From Jiangella anatolica (GTDB lineage Bacteria > Actinomycetota > Actinomycetes > Jiangellales > Jiangellaceae), in assembly GCF_003236295.1 (NCBI RefSeq), contig NZ_POTW01000027.1, positions 1 to 64,000 of the forward strand: DNA of 64,000 nt, in the 5' to 3' direction. Under the pieces are notes generated by a model. That model worked only from the letters and a program-made list of their open reading frames with translations, ran no database searches and was not told where the DNA came from. The position numbers and the translations under genes were made by a program. Shown one piece after another: positions 7,084-13,647 of this stretch (its first letter is position 1; each line of letters opens with the position of its first letter).

Positions 7084-7749
7084 TCAGACCTGAAGAAGAG
7101 ACCTGAACTCGTCAACACCACGCTCCATGAGAACGCTGTTCACATCAGAGTTCTTAGGCATGTACACTGCACGAGCGTTCTCCACGTCGTTCAGGACCTT
7201 CTCTGCGAAGTTCTTGCCAGGGTCATCGCCGTCGGCCAGGACCACAACAGACTCGTAATCCTCGAACAGTCGGAGCCAGTGGCGCTTGCTCCTTTTGGCC
7301 TCGTCCTCGTCCCGAGGGTGCTTCATGTTCCACGCCTGGACACCGGGGACTCCTACTGCCGGGAACCCCACCACCGTGGCGCTGATGGCGTCCAGTTCGC
7401 CCTCCGTGACATAGAGCGTGGAGTCGGCCGCCCTCAAGGCGGCCACGTTGTACAGGTTCACCTTCTGGCTGGGACCCAGGTACTTGGCACAGTTGGATTC
7501 CTTGCAGTCGTGGTCACGGAGACAACGGAACCTCATGTTCACCACCGCACTCGGCGTCAAATAAGGTACGACGAGCCGGCCCACGTAGGACTCGTGCCCA
7601 GGGATCGGGTCAACGACGACGCCAAGGAGATAGTCGTCGATCGTAGATCGGTCGTTGAGTCCTCGCGTCTCCAGGTACGGCAGGACGTTGTCAACTTGAG
7701 CGTGATACCGAAGCGCCGCCCGCTGAAGTGCTTCACGCTGCATCGACAT
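7084..7749 (-). CDS. DNA primase, C-terminal (Toprim) half of a split primase
   Basis: The product has 221 residues from ATG 7749, which has GGGGAGG 10 bases upstream, so it can be translated on its own. It begins with the helical region that follows the zinc domain in phage primases (VLPYLETRGL). It then carries the Toprim motifs: TEGELDAISA with the catalytic Glu, and VVVLADGDDPG with the metal-binding D-x-D. Another Cys/His group (CLRDHDCKESNC) precedes Toprim. The zinc-binding half lies upstream at 8172-8549, and an HNH endonuclease gene separates the two. Together the two halves would make a DnaG-type primase. Confidence 0.8.
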   Translation of the reverse strand: MSMQREALQRAALRYHAQVDNVLPYLETRGLNDRSTIDDYLLGVVVDPIPGHESYVGRLVVPYLTPSAVVNMRFRCLRDHDCKESNCAKYLGPSQKVNLYNVAALRAADSTLYVTEGELDAISATVVGFPAVGVPGVQAWNMKHPRDEDEAKRSKRHWLRLFEDYESVVVLADGDDPGKNFAEKVLNDVENARAVYMPKNSDVNSVLMERGVDEFRSLLQV

Positions 7750-8323
7750 GCCGCCATGACCTCCCCAGCGCGATGTAATAGACCTGGGTCTTGCTGATCC
7801 CAAACTCCAGCGCCAACTCACTGGCGCTCGCCGTGGCGTAGCGACGCCTCATCTCGCGAACGTCGTCCTCGGTGATCTTCGCTCGACCGTGCTTCTCCCC
7901 GTGAGCGTGGCGCCGACGCCCCACCGCATCAGCAGTGTTCTGCTTCCTGGTGCCAACCAGGAGGTGTGCTGGGTTCACGCACGGCGGGTTGTCGCACGCG
8001 TGGCGAGCGCAGAGCCCGTCCGCCACCCTCTCGCCCTTGAACATGATGAGACTCGCATGGGTGGCGCGACGCTGGAGGCCCTCAAAGAAGAACCTCCCGT
8101 AGCCGTTCTTATCCCGGCTCCCAATCCACTCCCAACAGTCGTCCACAACCCGAACTTGGAGCAGGAAGTTGTCAACGACGGTTCGGTGGGAGGAACCTCC
8201 CCGAACCCTGGGAAGCTCCCATCCGCCAAGATGGGATAAAACGGCCTCTTCGACCTGCTCCCACGGGACTCGGATCCCCGGCGTCTGCTCGTAGTTCAGC
8301 CTGCGCGATCTCGTTAGCGCCAT
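7733..8323 (-). CDS. HNH homing-type endonuclease lodged between primase halves
   Basis: From ATG 8323 (GGGGGG 9 bases upstream) the product is 196 residues. The homing-endonuclease core starts near CWEWIGSRDKNGYGRF. ARHACDNPPCVNPAHLLVG then supplies the HNH residues and zinc cysteines, and the C-terminus (TEDDVREMRRRYA... and the helices to YYIALGRSW) is a helix-turn-helix DNA-recognition tail. The first 45 or so residues read primase DNA in another frame, so the real start may lie nearer 8190. The gene overlaps both primase parts, the arrangement expected of a freestanding or formerly intronic homing gene that invaded primase. Confidence 0.75.
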   Translation of the reverse strand: MALTRSRRLNYEQTPGIRVPWEQVEEAVLSHLGGWELPRVRGGSSHRTVVDNFLLQVRVVDDCWEWIGSRDKNGYGRFFFEGLQRRATHASLIMFKGERVADGLCARHACDNPPCVNPAHLLVGTRKQNTADAVGRRRHAHGEKHGRAKITEDDVREMRRRYATASASELALEFGISKTQVYYIALGRSWRHVDAA

Positions 8324-8549
8324 TGAAATCAACCCCCCTATCATGCATGATCAATGTGTACACGTCGCCGCTCAGGTTGCACGAGAAGCAGTGATAGACG
8401 CCCTTCTGGGCGTCTACGGAGGCCGAGGGGCTGCGGTCCTGGTGCCCGATGCAGGAGACCTTCTGGTTCCCGTACTTTTCGGGATCGACCTCAACGCCCT
8501 TGGTGGCGAGAAAGGCGACCAGCAGGGCGCCCTTGTCTACTTCTGCCAC
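8172..8549 (-). CDS. DNA primase, N-terminal CHC2 zinc-finger part
   Basis: The frame starts at GTG 8549. C33-x2-H36 followed 17 residues later by C54-x2-C57 (YHCFSCNLSGD) is the CHC2 zinc motif used by DnaG-type primases to recognise template. GVDFNGANEIAQ follows as in primases. The frame then runs through a Gly/Pro/Arg-rich linker (GSGRFLPPNRR) and stops at 8172, where HNH sequence begins. The Toprim half continues in a separate frame at 7749. It is therefore a split primase subunit or one exon of an interrupted gene. Confidence 0.75.
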   Translation of the reverse strand: MAEVDKGALLVAFLATKGVEVDPEKYGNQKVSCIGHQDRSPSASVDAQKGVYHCFSCNLSGDVYTLIMHDRGVDFNGANEIAQAELRADAGDPSPVGAGRRGRFIPSWRMGASQGSGRFLPPNRR

Positions 8550-8734
8550 CAGTACCGCCGCCGCTCAGCTTGCAGTTCCAGCTCCCGGACTCGATCAAAG
8601 AGGTTCTGGAGCAGGTCGTCCAGCGGACGACCGTGGACCGGGCTTCCGTCGACCGAAACGAAAACCACGATCTTGCAGTTCTCAACGACCTTCTGTAGGT
8701 GTTCGTCCACCAACTGTTCGATAGGCTTCGTCAT
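8537..8734 (-). CDS. Hypothetical phage protein (65 aa)
   Basis: ATG 8734 follows closely on the preceding gene and the stop overlaps the primase start by 13 bases. The product has a helix, a strand (CKIVVFVSVDG) and a basic C-terminal helix. Function unknown. Confidence 0.5.
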   Translation of the reverse strand: MTKPIEQLVDEHLQKVVENCKIVVFVSVDGSPVHGRPLDDLLQNLFDRVRELELQAERRRYWWQK

Positions 8735-8876
8735 CGGGCCACTCCTCCTCGGGGATCTCTCCTGCGTACTCAGGTACTTGCTTGCACTTGCCGCAACGTT
8801 GCCACGGGCCGCCCCAGCCGGGCATGGGCATGATCCAGTACTGACAGCAGAAGCCCCAGACGCTAGGCAGCCTCAT
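8682..8876 (-). CDS. Small Trp/Cys-rich phage protein (64 aa)
   Basis: ATG 8876 overlaps the upstream nuclease gene's stop (ATGA). The product has CCQYW and C-x2-C (CGKC), many Trp and Pro residues, and an acidic segment. The frame overlaps the next gene by 53 bases, more than most neighbours, so the end is less certain. No family recognised. Confidence 0.4.
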   Translation of the reverse strand: MRLPSVWGFCCQYWIMPMPGWGGPWQRCGKCKQVPEYAGEIPEEEWPDDEAYRTVGGRTPTEGR

Positions 8877-9307
8877 GACGCACGCCCCGCCACGAGGCTC
8901 TTGACGGCCGCCTCCAGAATCAGCACCCGCGTGTCCAGGTTGAGAGCATCCTCGGGTGACATCTCCGGACCCTGATCGAACTCAATCTGCGTCATTAAGT
9001 CAGTGAAGTCAGCGAGTCGAAGAGCAACGATCCACTCACCGACACGCTCCTCCCCATAGCCGTCCGGGCGCCACACGACGAAGGGGGTCTCGTTCTCCCC
9101 GGTGTTTCGCTCTGCTTGCTTGAGGGCTCCCGTGAGGGAGCCATCCCTCGTGGCCTTGACCTCTGGCGCCCAGCCGGGCATCCCGTTGATGTCTTTGCCA
9201 GGGAGGGAGGCGGCAATGCTCTCCGCGTGGACCCAGCCGTGGTCCCTGAACCACTGGGCTACATCCGCCTGGGTTTTGCGACCCCTGCTCACTCGACTAT
9301 TCGCCAC
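8873..9307 (-). CDS. Holliday-junction-resolvase-like PD-(D/E)XK nuclease
   Basis: The product has 144 residues. SRGRKTQADVAQWFRDHGW is the N-terminal helix found in archaeal-type resolvases and related phage nucleases. GKDINGMPGWAPEVKATR gives the D...E-x-K active site, and LKQAERN supplies the following helix. Such proteins are annotated as Holliday junction resolvases in many actinophages, resolving branched DNA before packaging. The nuclease fold is well supported; the exact substrate is inferred. Confidence 0.7.
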   Translation of the reverse strand: MANSRVSRGRKTQADVAQWFRDHGWVHAESIAASLPGKDINGMPGWAPEVKATRDGSLTGALKQAERNTGENETPFVVWRPDGYGEERVGEWIVALRLADFTDLMTQIEFDQGPEMSPEDALNLDTRVLILEAAVKSLVAGRAS

Positions 9308-9539
9308 GTCGGTTCAGTCCTTCGTTCATCAGCTCAGTAAGGTCAGGGTGCTCGTAGCATTCGGCGAACGCGCTCATCCGATAGCACGGATAATCCACGC
9401 CTTCGACAGGTGCGTCACAACGAACCGCGTCGCACTCCCTGCATAGGTCACGAGTGAATCCGGGCGGCTCGTCATGGATATAGACGACCTCCCCGCAGTG
9501 ACAGTGTCCGACGATGTAGTCCTCCGAAACTAGTTCCAT
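9297..9539 (-). CDS. Cys-rich zinc-binding phage protein (80 aa)
   Basis: The product contains HCHCGE, LCREC and further cysteines (C42, C53, C61 approximately), consistent with a small zinc ribbon. ATG 9539 shares its first base with the previous stop. Function unknown. Confidence 0.5.
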   Translation of the reverse strand: MELVSEDYIVGHCHCGEVVYIHDEPPGFTRDLCRECDAVRCDAPVEGVDYPCYRMSAFAECYEHPDLTELMNEGLNRRGE

Positions 9540-9724
9540 CAGTCCACCACCGGAAGTCCACGAACGAAGCGCTCATAGTCCTGCTCGTAAGCCACGGGAC
9601 CGTGCTCTTCGCAGAGGGCCACGGTCTGGCCAGTCATCCATTTCGTGAACTCGTCCAGGTGGTCACCCAGACGCGATCGGAGTTCGTAGTAGGTCAATCC
9701 CAGCGGGCACTCTCGCTCGGTCAT
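9539..9724 (-). CDS. Hypothetical phage protein (61 aa)
   Basis: The product begins MTERECPLGLTYYELRSRLG. LTYYELRSRLGDHLDEFTKW is helical, and the CEEHGPV segment resembles a C..H metal pair. ATGA overlap upstream. No family recognised. Confidence 0.5.
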   Translation of the reverse strand: MTERECPLGLTYYELRSRLGDHLDEFTKWMTGQTVALCEEHGPVAYEQDYERFVRGLPVVD

Positions 9725-9945
9725 GACGCCCTCCAGGCTTCGAACTTCTCAGCCAAGCTGTCGTCCGCTTCCCAGATGATCTGGTCAGTGCGCTCTTCGG
9801 CCTCTGCGTCGTCATCCCACTCGGGCTCTATCTCAAGCCAGATGCGCCCCACCCCGGGGGCGCCACAGGCGCCATCCTCTTCAGGGTCTGCGTAGAAGCA
9901 GTAGTGACCCTTGCGGCACAGGTAGCCGATCTCGATACGCCTCAT
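9721..9945 (-). CDS. Acidic hypothetical phage protein (74 aa)
   Basis: A short N-terminal part with C-x-K-G-H-Y-C is followed by a long acidic stretch (EPEWDDDAEAEER). The acidic half could mimic DNA, but that is speculation. ATGA overlap with the next gene upstream. Confidence 0.5.
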   Translation of the reverse strand: MRRIEIGYLCRKGHYCFYADPEEDGACGAPGVGRIWLEIEPEWDDDAEAEERTDQIIWEADDSLAEKFEAWRAS

Positions 9946-10190
9946 GAGCGCAGCCCCTCGATCTCCTTGGCTGCAATGGCCAGCCCACGGAACACGCCCT
10001 TAACATAGTCAGGACCCTCAATCGCGTCGTGCTCACGGGCCCAGTCATCGGCCACGTCCCATATGAGGAGAGCGTTCCGCTTGCTGGTGTAGGAGTGGAG
10101 TCGCGAGAGGAGGAGGTCGATCTCGTGCTGGTCGACGCCCTCAAGATTGATGTCACTGTCACGCAGAATGTCGTGCTGGTTGTAGCTCAT
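9942..10190 (-). CDS. Hypothetical phage protein (82 aa)
   Basis: A helical protein beginning MSYNQHDILR with an acidic first half. The start shares a base with the stop of the ATPase gene. Function unknown; coupling suggests co-translation with the ATPase. Confidence 0.5.
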   Translation of the reverse strand: MSYNQHDILRDSDINLEGVDQHEIDLLLSRLHSYTSKRNALLIWDVADDWAREHDAIEGPDYVKGVFRGLAIAAKEIEGLRS

Positions 10191-10981
10191 CAGATCCCCA
10201 AGTCCTCGAAGCGCATGGACTGCGTGTCATAGCGCAGAGGGATGAATGTCTGGCCGGTCTTGTCGGACGGGCCGAACCTGTTCTTGACGATTGCAACTGG
10301 CTTCTCGCCAGCGCGGAACCCTTCGGCAGTGGTCAGAATGACGGCCGGCTTGGCTGCGATCTTGCCCATGATCGCTTTACGCGGAGGGCAAGGGTTGCTC
10401 TTCTCGGCCTCACTCGTGTGGTGCAGAACGACCACTGCCGCACTGGTGGTGCGGGCCACATAGGTCAGGGTCTTCATCACCCGGCGCAGCGCGCCGAATT
10501 CATCCGCATCCATCTGCTCGACGTCCGTGGCGTTGTCGATGATGAGGAAGTCCGGGAGCCGGCCCCATGCCTCCTCGTGAGCGCTCAGCTCCAGGTCGAT
10601 CCCGTCCAGCGTGATCTCCGGGTCAAAGCACCAAGAGATGCCGTCCGTGGACTTGATGACCGCCAGCGCCTCGGGGTCGCCCGCCTGTAGGCGGGCTTCC
10701 ATCTCCTTGACTGGAGTGCCGGACACCATTGCCCCGGTCCTGGACGCGGCCACCAGCTCGCTGCTGTCGGCCGAGAAGTAGATCCCCAGGTGCCCAGCCC
10801 CGGCCCAGTTGATGGAGAGCCAGAGCGCGATCATGCTCTTGCCGGCTCCAGGTTCGCCGGCAATCATCGTGACCTCGCCACGCCTGATGTGCGCACCAGC
10901 GCGGGCCAGAGAGGGCAGCACAGTGGGCATGGGCGCGCCGCCGGAATCGGCGCCCTTGATGGCTCTCGTCAGACTGCGCAC
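10190..10981 (-). CDS. RecA/DnaB-fold ATPase (RepA-like helicase or recombination ATPase)
   Basis: The product has 263 residues from GTG 10981. Walker A is GEPGAGKS at 42-49. FLIIDN, about 100 residues later, is Walker B. VVVLHHTSE resembles the sensor strand of RecA-fold enzymes, and KNRFGPSD the basic loop of hexameric helicases. The size fits a single-domain RepA- or DnaB-core-like helicase lacking the N-terminal primase-binding domain. Placement with primase, nuclease and OB-fold genes supports a role at the phage replication fork. A RadA/RecA-like recombinase is the main alternative. Confidence 0.75.
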   Translation of the reverse strand: MRSLTRAIKGADSGGAPMPTVLPSLARAGAHIRRGEVTMIAGEPGAGKSMIALWLSINWAGAGHLGIYFSADSSELVAASRTGAMVSGTPVKEMEARLQAGDPEALAVIKSTDGISWCFDPEITLDGIDLELSAHEEAWGRLPDFLIIDNATDVEQMDADEFGALRRVMKTLTYVARTTSAAVVVLHHTSEAEKSNPCPPRKAIMGKIAAKPAVILTTAEGFRAGEKPVAIVKNRFGPSDKTGQTFIPLRYDTQSMRFEDLGI

Positions 10982-10984
10982 CCT

Positions 10985-11560
10985 CTACCACCTCTCCAGC
11001 GTCTTCATGTTCGTGACCTTCAGGACTGGACTCTCGTCTCGTGTTTCCACCACGCCTCGAACCGTGACCACGGCACCGTCCACGACGTCTCTCGCCACGT
11101 CTCCGAAGGCAATTGCGGGACAAGTGCCCTCAAGGTCCTCCAGCGTGAACCGAGCCCAAAGAGAGCCACGGCGGGACGTTGCGACGTCTGCGTCAGAAAC
11201 CACCCCTGAGACAGAAAGCCATCCTCCCGCTCGACCCTCACGAACATGAGCCGTCGTCTCAGACTTCGGAAGCTGAACGTGGTTGAGAGGGTGGCTGGAA
11301 ATGTAGAACCGGAGTTCTTCTCGCTCACCGATCAGCCTCTCTCGAATGTCGTCTGGCAGTTCAGGGAACCGAGGCCAGGGAGGGGACGCCAGAAAGGCGT
11401 CCCACTCCGCAACCTTCTTTCGCTTTCTGGCCAGGGCCTTAGCCTCTTTAGCGTCCAGCGGTCCGGACTCCAGCTTTACGATCTCCGCCTTGAGCTTCTC
11501 CAGATCTTGGCGTCGCTCAACGATGAAGTCCGTCACCGCCAGCAGGCCGCGCCGGCTCAC
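10985..11560 (-). CDS. Stand-alone DnaE-type OB-fold nucleic-acid-binding protein
   Basis: The product has 191 residues. After a charged coiled-coil N-terminus (1-60), residues about 84-92 read LRFYISSHPL, the E.LGFYLSGHPL motif that precedes the OB fold of bacterial DNA polymerase III alpha. WLSVSGVVSDADVATSRRGS and WARFTLEDLEGTCPAIAFGD follow, matching the tRNA_anti-type OB strands of DnaE. No polymerase catalytic residues are present. The protein thus looks like an excised DnaE OB domain, possibly binding single-stranded DNA or substituting in the host replisome. Confidence 0.65.
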   Translation of the reverse strand: MSRRGLLAVTDFIVERRQDLEKLKAEIVKLESGPLDAKEAKALARKRKKVAEWDAFLASPPWPRFPELPDDIRERLIGEREELRFYISSHPLNHVQLPKSETTAHVREGRAGGWLSVSGVVSDADVATSRRGSLWARFTLEDLEGTCPAIAFGDVARDVVDGAVVTVRGVVETRDESPVLKVTNMKTLERW

Positions 11561-11658
11561 CGCAACCAGAGACCCAGGCCAATGGCAAGGGCGACCAGCA
11601 CGGCGCCGAACGCGAGGTCAAGGGTCCAGCCCCAGCGCTCCAGCCAGTCGTCATCCAT
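11557..11658 (-). CDS. Very small membrane protein (33 aa)
   Basis: The frame runs from ATG 11658 (ATGA overlap with the gene upstream) to TGA 11557-11559 (overlapping the next GTG). The product starts MDDDWLERWGWTLDLAF and then has one transmembrane helix rich in Ala, Val, Leu and Gly. Role unknown. Confidence 0.5.
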   Translation of the reverse strand: MDDDWLERWGWTLDLAFGAVLVALAIGLGLWLR

Positions 11659-12038
11659 CACGACTCCCAGGGGGCCTTGGCCTTGGCGGGCTGGCTACCG
11701 CCAGCCGCGATCTCGAAGTCCTCGTCCGTGGGGTCGTTCAGGACGTAGTAGTTCTTGACCTTGGCCAGGCGACCGAGCACGCTCTCACCGATCTGCTCGC
11801 GCATCGCCTTGATGACCACCGTGCTGGTGATCTCAGCGTTCTCGTACGCCTTGCCGGCGTTCGGGCCAGTGAACACGGTGACGTCAGCGAACAGGGTGTC
11901 GCGGACCTCCTCGAAGCGGTTCTTGTAGTCCGCCTCGAAGCGGCGGACCTTGAACCCGACCAGTGCCCCGACGTTCTCCTTGGGCTTGAAGAACTCCGCG
12001 TTGCCGCCAGTGTTCTCGGGCTTGCTCCAGTCAGCCAT
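11658..12038 (-). CDS. Conserved-type phage protein, possible single-stranded-DNA-binding role
   Basis: The product has 126 residues. The centre (ALVGFKVRRFEADY, TLFADVTVFTGPNAGKAYEN, VLGRLAKVKNYYVLND) looks like a small beta barrel of the sort used by phage single-strand binding or replication accessory proteins. The C-terminus is short and unstructured. Neighbouring ATPase, OB and nuclease genes fit this idea, but no diagnostic motif is present. Confidence 0.45.
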   Translation of the reverse strand: MADWSKPENTGGNAEFFKPKENVGALVGFKVRRFEADYKNRFEEVRDTLFADVTVFTGPNAGKAYENAEITSTVVIKAMREQIGESVLGRLAKVKNYYVLNDPTDEDFEIAAGGSQPAKAKAPWES

Positions 12039-12041
12039 TGC

Positions 12042-12236
12042 TCAGTTCTCCTTCTCGATGCGGTAAGGGTTCTCGCCCTCTTCGGGCCAGTTGTTGCCGG
12101 GATGTGCGTCGCGGTAGCCCTCGTCGTAGGCCATGGCCTTGATCTCACGGATGACCGACTCCGCCCACGGGAACGCCAGGCCCTTCTCTGCGATACGCTC
12201 GGCAGCAGCGCGCGCTGTCTTCTCGCGCATGGCCAT
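12042..12236 (-). CDS. Small charged phage protein (64 aa)
   Basis: The start is ATG 12236, overlapping the upstream stop as ATGA. It is helical and rich in Ala, Glu and Arg. The C-terminus contains NPYRIEKE, and a similar NPYR segment occurs in the protein at 14661-15050. Function unknown. Confidence 0.5.
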   Translation of the reverse strand: MAMREKTARAAAERIAEKGLAFPWAESVIREIKAMAYDEGYRDAHPGNNWPEEGENPYRIEKEN

Positions 12237-12412
12237 CACGCCGCCTTCAGTTCACTCAAGCGCGCACGAGCGCGACCTGGGTCGTCGAGCACGCTCTCAA
12301 GCCAGCGATCGAAACCAGCCTGGGCTTCCTTGTAGGAAATCGAGCCGAGCTGAGCGACGTAGTCGCCATAGCTCGCGCGAACTGTCGCGGTCGTCGGCGT
12401 GTAGATGCTCAT
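12236..12412 (-). CDS. Small hypothetical phage protein (58 aa)
   Basis: The frame starts at ATG 12412 and ends at TGA 12236-12238. The product begins MSIYTPTTATVRASYGDYVA and ends in ELKAA, the same ending as its upstream neighbour. A 21-base identical stretch spans both stop regions (12,234 and 12,410), suggesting a local duplication. Confidence 0.5.
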   Translation of the reverse strand: MSIYTPTTATVRASYGDYVAQLGSISYKEAQAGFDRWLESVLDDPGRARARLSELKAA

Positions 12413-12867
12413 CACGCCGCCTTCAGTTCAGCAATGCGAGCCTTCACAAGCTCGGTCAGCTCGTCGGTCCACTCGTCCTTGCGCTGCTCGTGCAGCTCGT
12501 ACATGAACTGCTCAGAGGGAGCGGTCTTGATGAGCTGGTCCAGGGGCGGGTCCTCGGTCTCGGTCTTAGCGGCCTTGGCCTGGGCGGCGAGGCCGCCCTT
12601 AGCGCCCTTCTTTGTAGCCGTGGTATTCATTCGAGACGTGCTTTCAGGGGCCGGCTCCTCCGCCTGAGGCCCCTTGTAGCCGATACGCTCAGCGGCGTTC
12701 ATCATGTAGCGGATCTTCAGCGAGAACTCGATGATGTCCTCGATCAGGCCGATCTCGTCGGCCTTCCGGATCCAAGCCTGGATCTCCTCCGGAGTATCCC
12801 CGTGCGGCGTGAGCCACGGGTACTCGAAGCCACCACCGAATTTCAGCGTGGCGTTGCTGTCAGTCAT
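12412..12867 (-). CDS. Hypothetical phage protein with central disordered segment (151 aa)
   Basis: I chose ATG 12867 (MTDSNATL). Residues 1-65 form an N-terminal domain (LKFGGGFEYPWLTPHGDTPE...). Residues 70-105 are a Pro/Ser/Thr/Lys/Ala linker, and the last 45 residues are helical. It may be a replication accessory protein with a flexible hinge; no motif recognised. Confidence 0.5.
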   Translation of the reverse strand: MTDSNATLKFGGGFEYPWLTPHGDTPEEIQAWIRKADEIGLIEDIIEFSLKIRYMMNAAERIGYKGPQAEEPAPESTSRMNTTATKKGAKGGLAAQAKAAKTETEDPPLDQLIKTAPSEQFMYELHEQRKDEWTDELTELVKARIAELKAA

Positions 12868-12988
12868 CGATAACCTCATCCACGTGGATCAACGACGGAG
12901 CCAGACTGACCCTGTTCAGGATCTGATCAACGATCTCCTCCACGTGCTCGAACTCGACCGGGTTAATCTCAACGGTCACCTTGTACAT
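12860..12988 (-). CDS. Very small acidic phage protein (42 aa)
   Basis: ATG 12988 to TGA 12860-12862. The sequence, beginning MYKVTVEINPVEFEHVEEIV, alternates strand and helix like half of a ferredoxin-like fold. GGAGCG lies just upstream. It overlaps the next gene by 8 bases, as its neighbours do. Confidence 0.45.
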   Translation of the reverse strand: MYKVTVEINPVEFEHVEEIVDQILNRVSLAPSLIHVDEVIDD

Positions 12989-13100
12989 CTCGCTCCTCCT
13001 CGCGAATCCATTCGTCAGTGTCGAACTGCTCCATCGCTTCCTCTCGCGTGAGAGGCCAATCGCCTACGTACTCCTGGAAGAACACGCTGAGGTCAGGCAT
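12969..13100 (-). CDS. Very small acidic phage protein (43 aa)
   Basis: ATG 13100 to TGA 12969-12971. It begins MPDLSVFFQEYVGDWPLTRE and is rich in Glu, Asp and Trp. It overlaps both neighbours by a few bases. Function unknown. Confidence 0.45.
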   Translation of the reverse strand: MPDLSVFFQEYVGDWPLTREEAMEQFDTDEWIREEERDVQGDR

Positions 13101-13647
13101 CCTTCTTACCCGCCTTGTTATGCAAGGGGTCCTCCTCCGCAATCGCCTTCAACTCCGCCTCTTCGGAGGCAAGCCGAGTCTCGAACGGCTCCAGTCTCGT
13201 TCGCTCTTCATCCACATCGGGCCACCAGCGCTTCGTCGCTCTGTGCGTGGCCTTCCGCTGACTCCATGAATCCTGGTAGGTCCTGCCCACGTAGAGCAGG
13301 GCGCCGTCGCGATCATAAAGTCGATAGACATAACTTGCCCGGTTCATGGCGGGATTGTCCGCCAGGCGCTCTAGGCGCTTCCGTCTGTTGTATTGGCGAG
13401 CCCACTCGCTCGCCTTTTTCTTGTTGTGTTCAAGGTCGCGATACCTCTTGAGGTACACCAGGCGCTTGGCGCGGTTCCTCTGTTGGTAATCCTTGACAGA
13501 CCGGTTCCAGCAGGGCTTACACCGATAGGTCAGTCCGCTGGGCCGACTTCTGTCGATGTAGAACTCCGAGCGGGGCGGGCGCTCGGAACCCTCGTGTCGC
13601 TTGTCGCGGCACGCTCTAAGATCCCCCTCCACTACAAAGCTCCTCAC
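13093..13647 (-). CDS. GIY-YIG family nuclease
   Basis: Up to 184 residues from GTG 13647; GTG 13632 is an alternative start. The N-terminal third is basic with a C-x-C-type group (YRCKPCW), typical of zinc-finger DNA-binding tails. Around residue 105 YVYRLYDRDGALLYVGRT is the GIY-YIG core, followed by the conserved Arg and His (SQRKATHRATKRWW). EAELKAIAEEDPLHNKAGKK supplies the catalytic Glu and terminal Asn. Such genes are often homing endonucleases. This one overlaps the Cas4-like gene by 32 bases, consistent with later insertion or a normal processing role. Confidence 0.75.
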   Translation of the reverse strand: MRSFVVEGDLRACRDKRHEGSERPPRSEFYIDRSRPSGLTYRCKPCWNRSVKDYQQRNRAKRLVYLKRYRDLEHNKKKASEWARQYNRRKRLERLADNPAMNRASYVYRLYDRDGALLYVGRTYQDSWSQRKATHRATKRWWPDVDEERTRLEPFETRLASEEAELKAIAEEDPLHNKAGKKDA

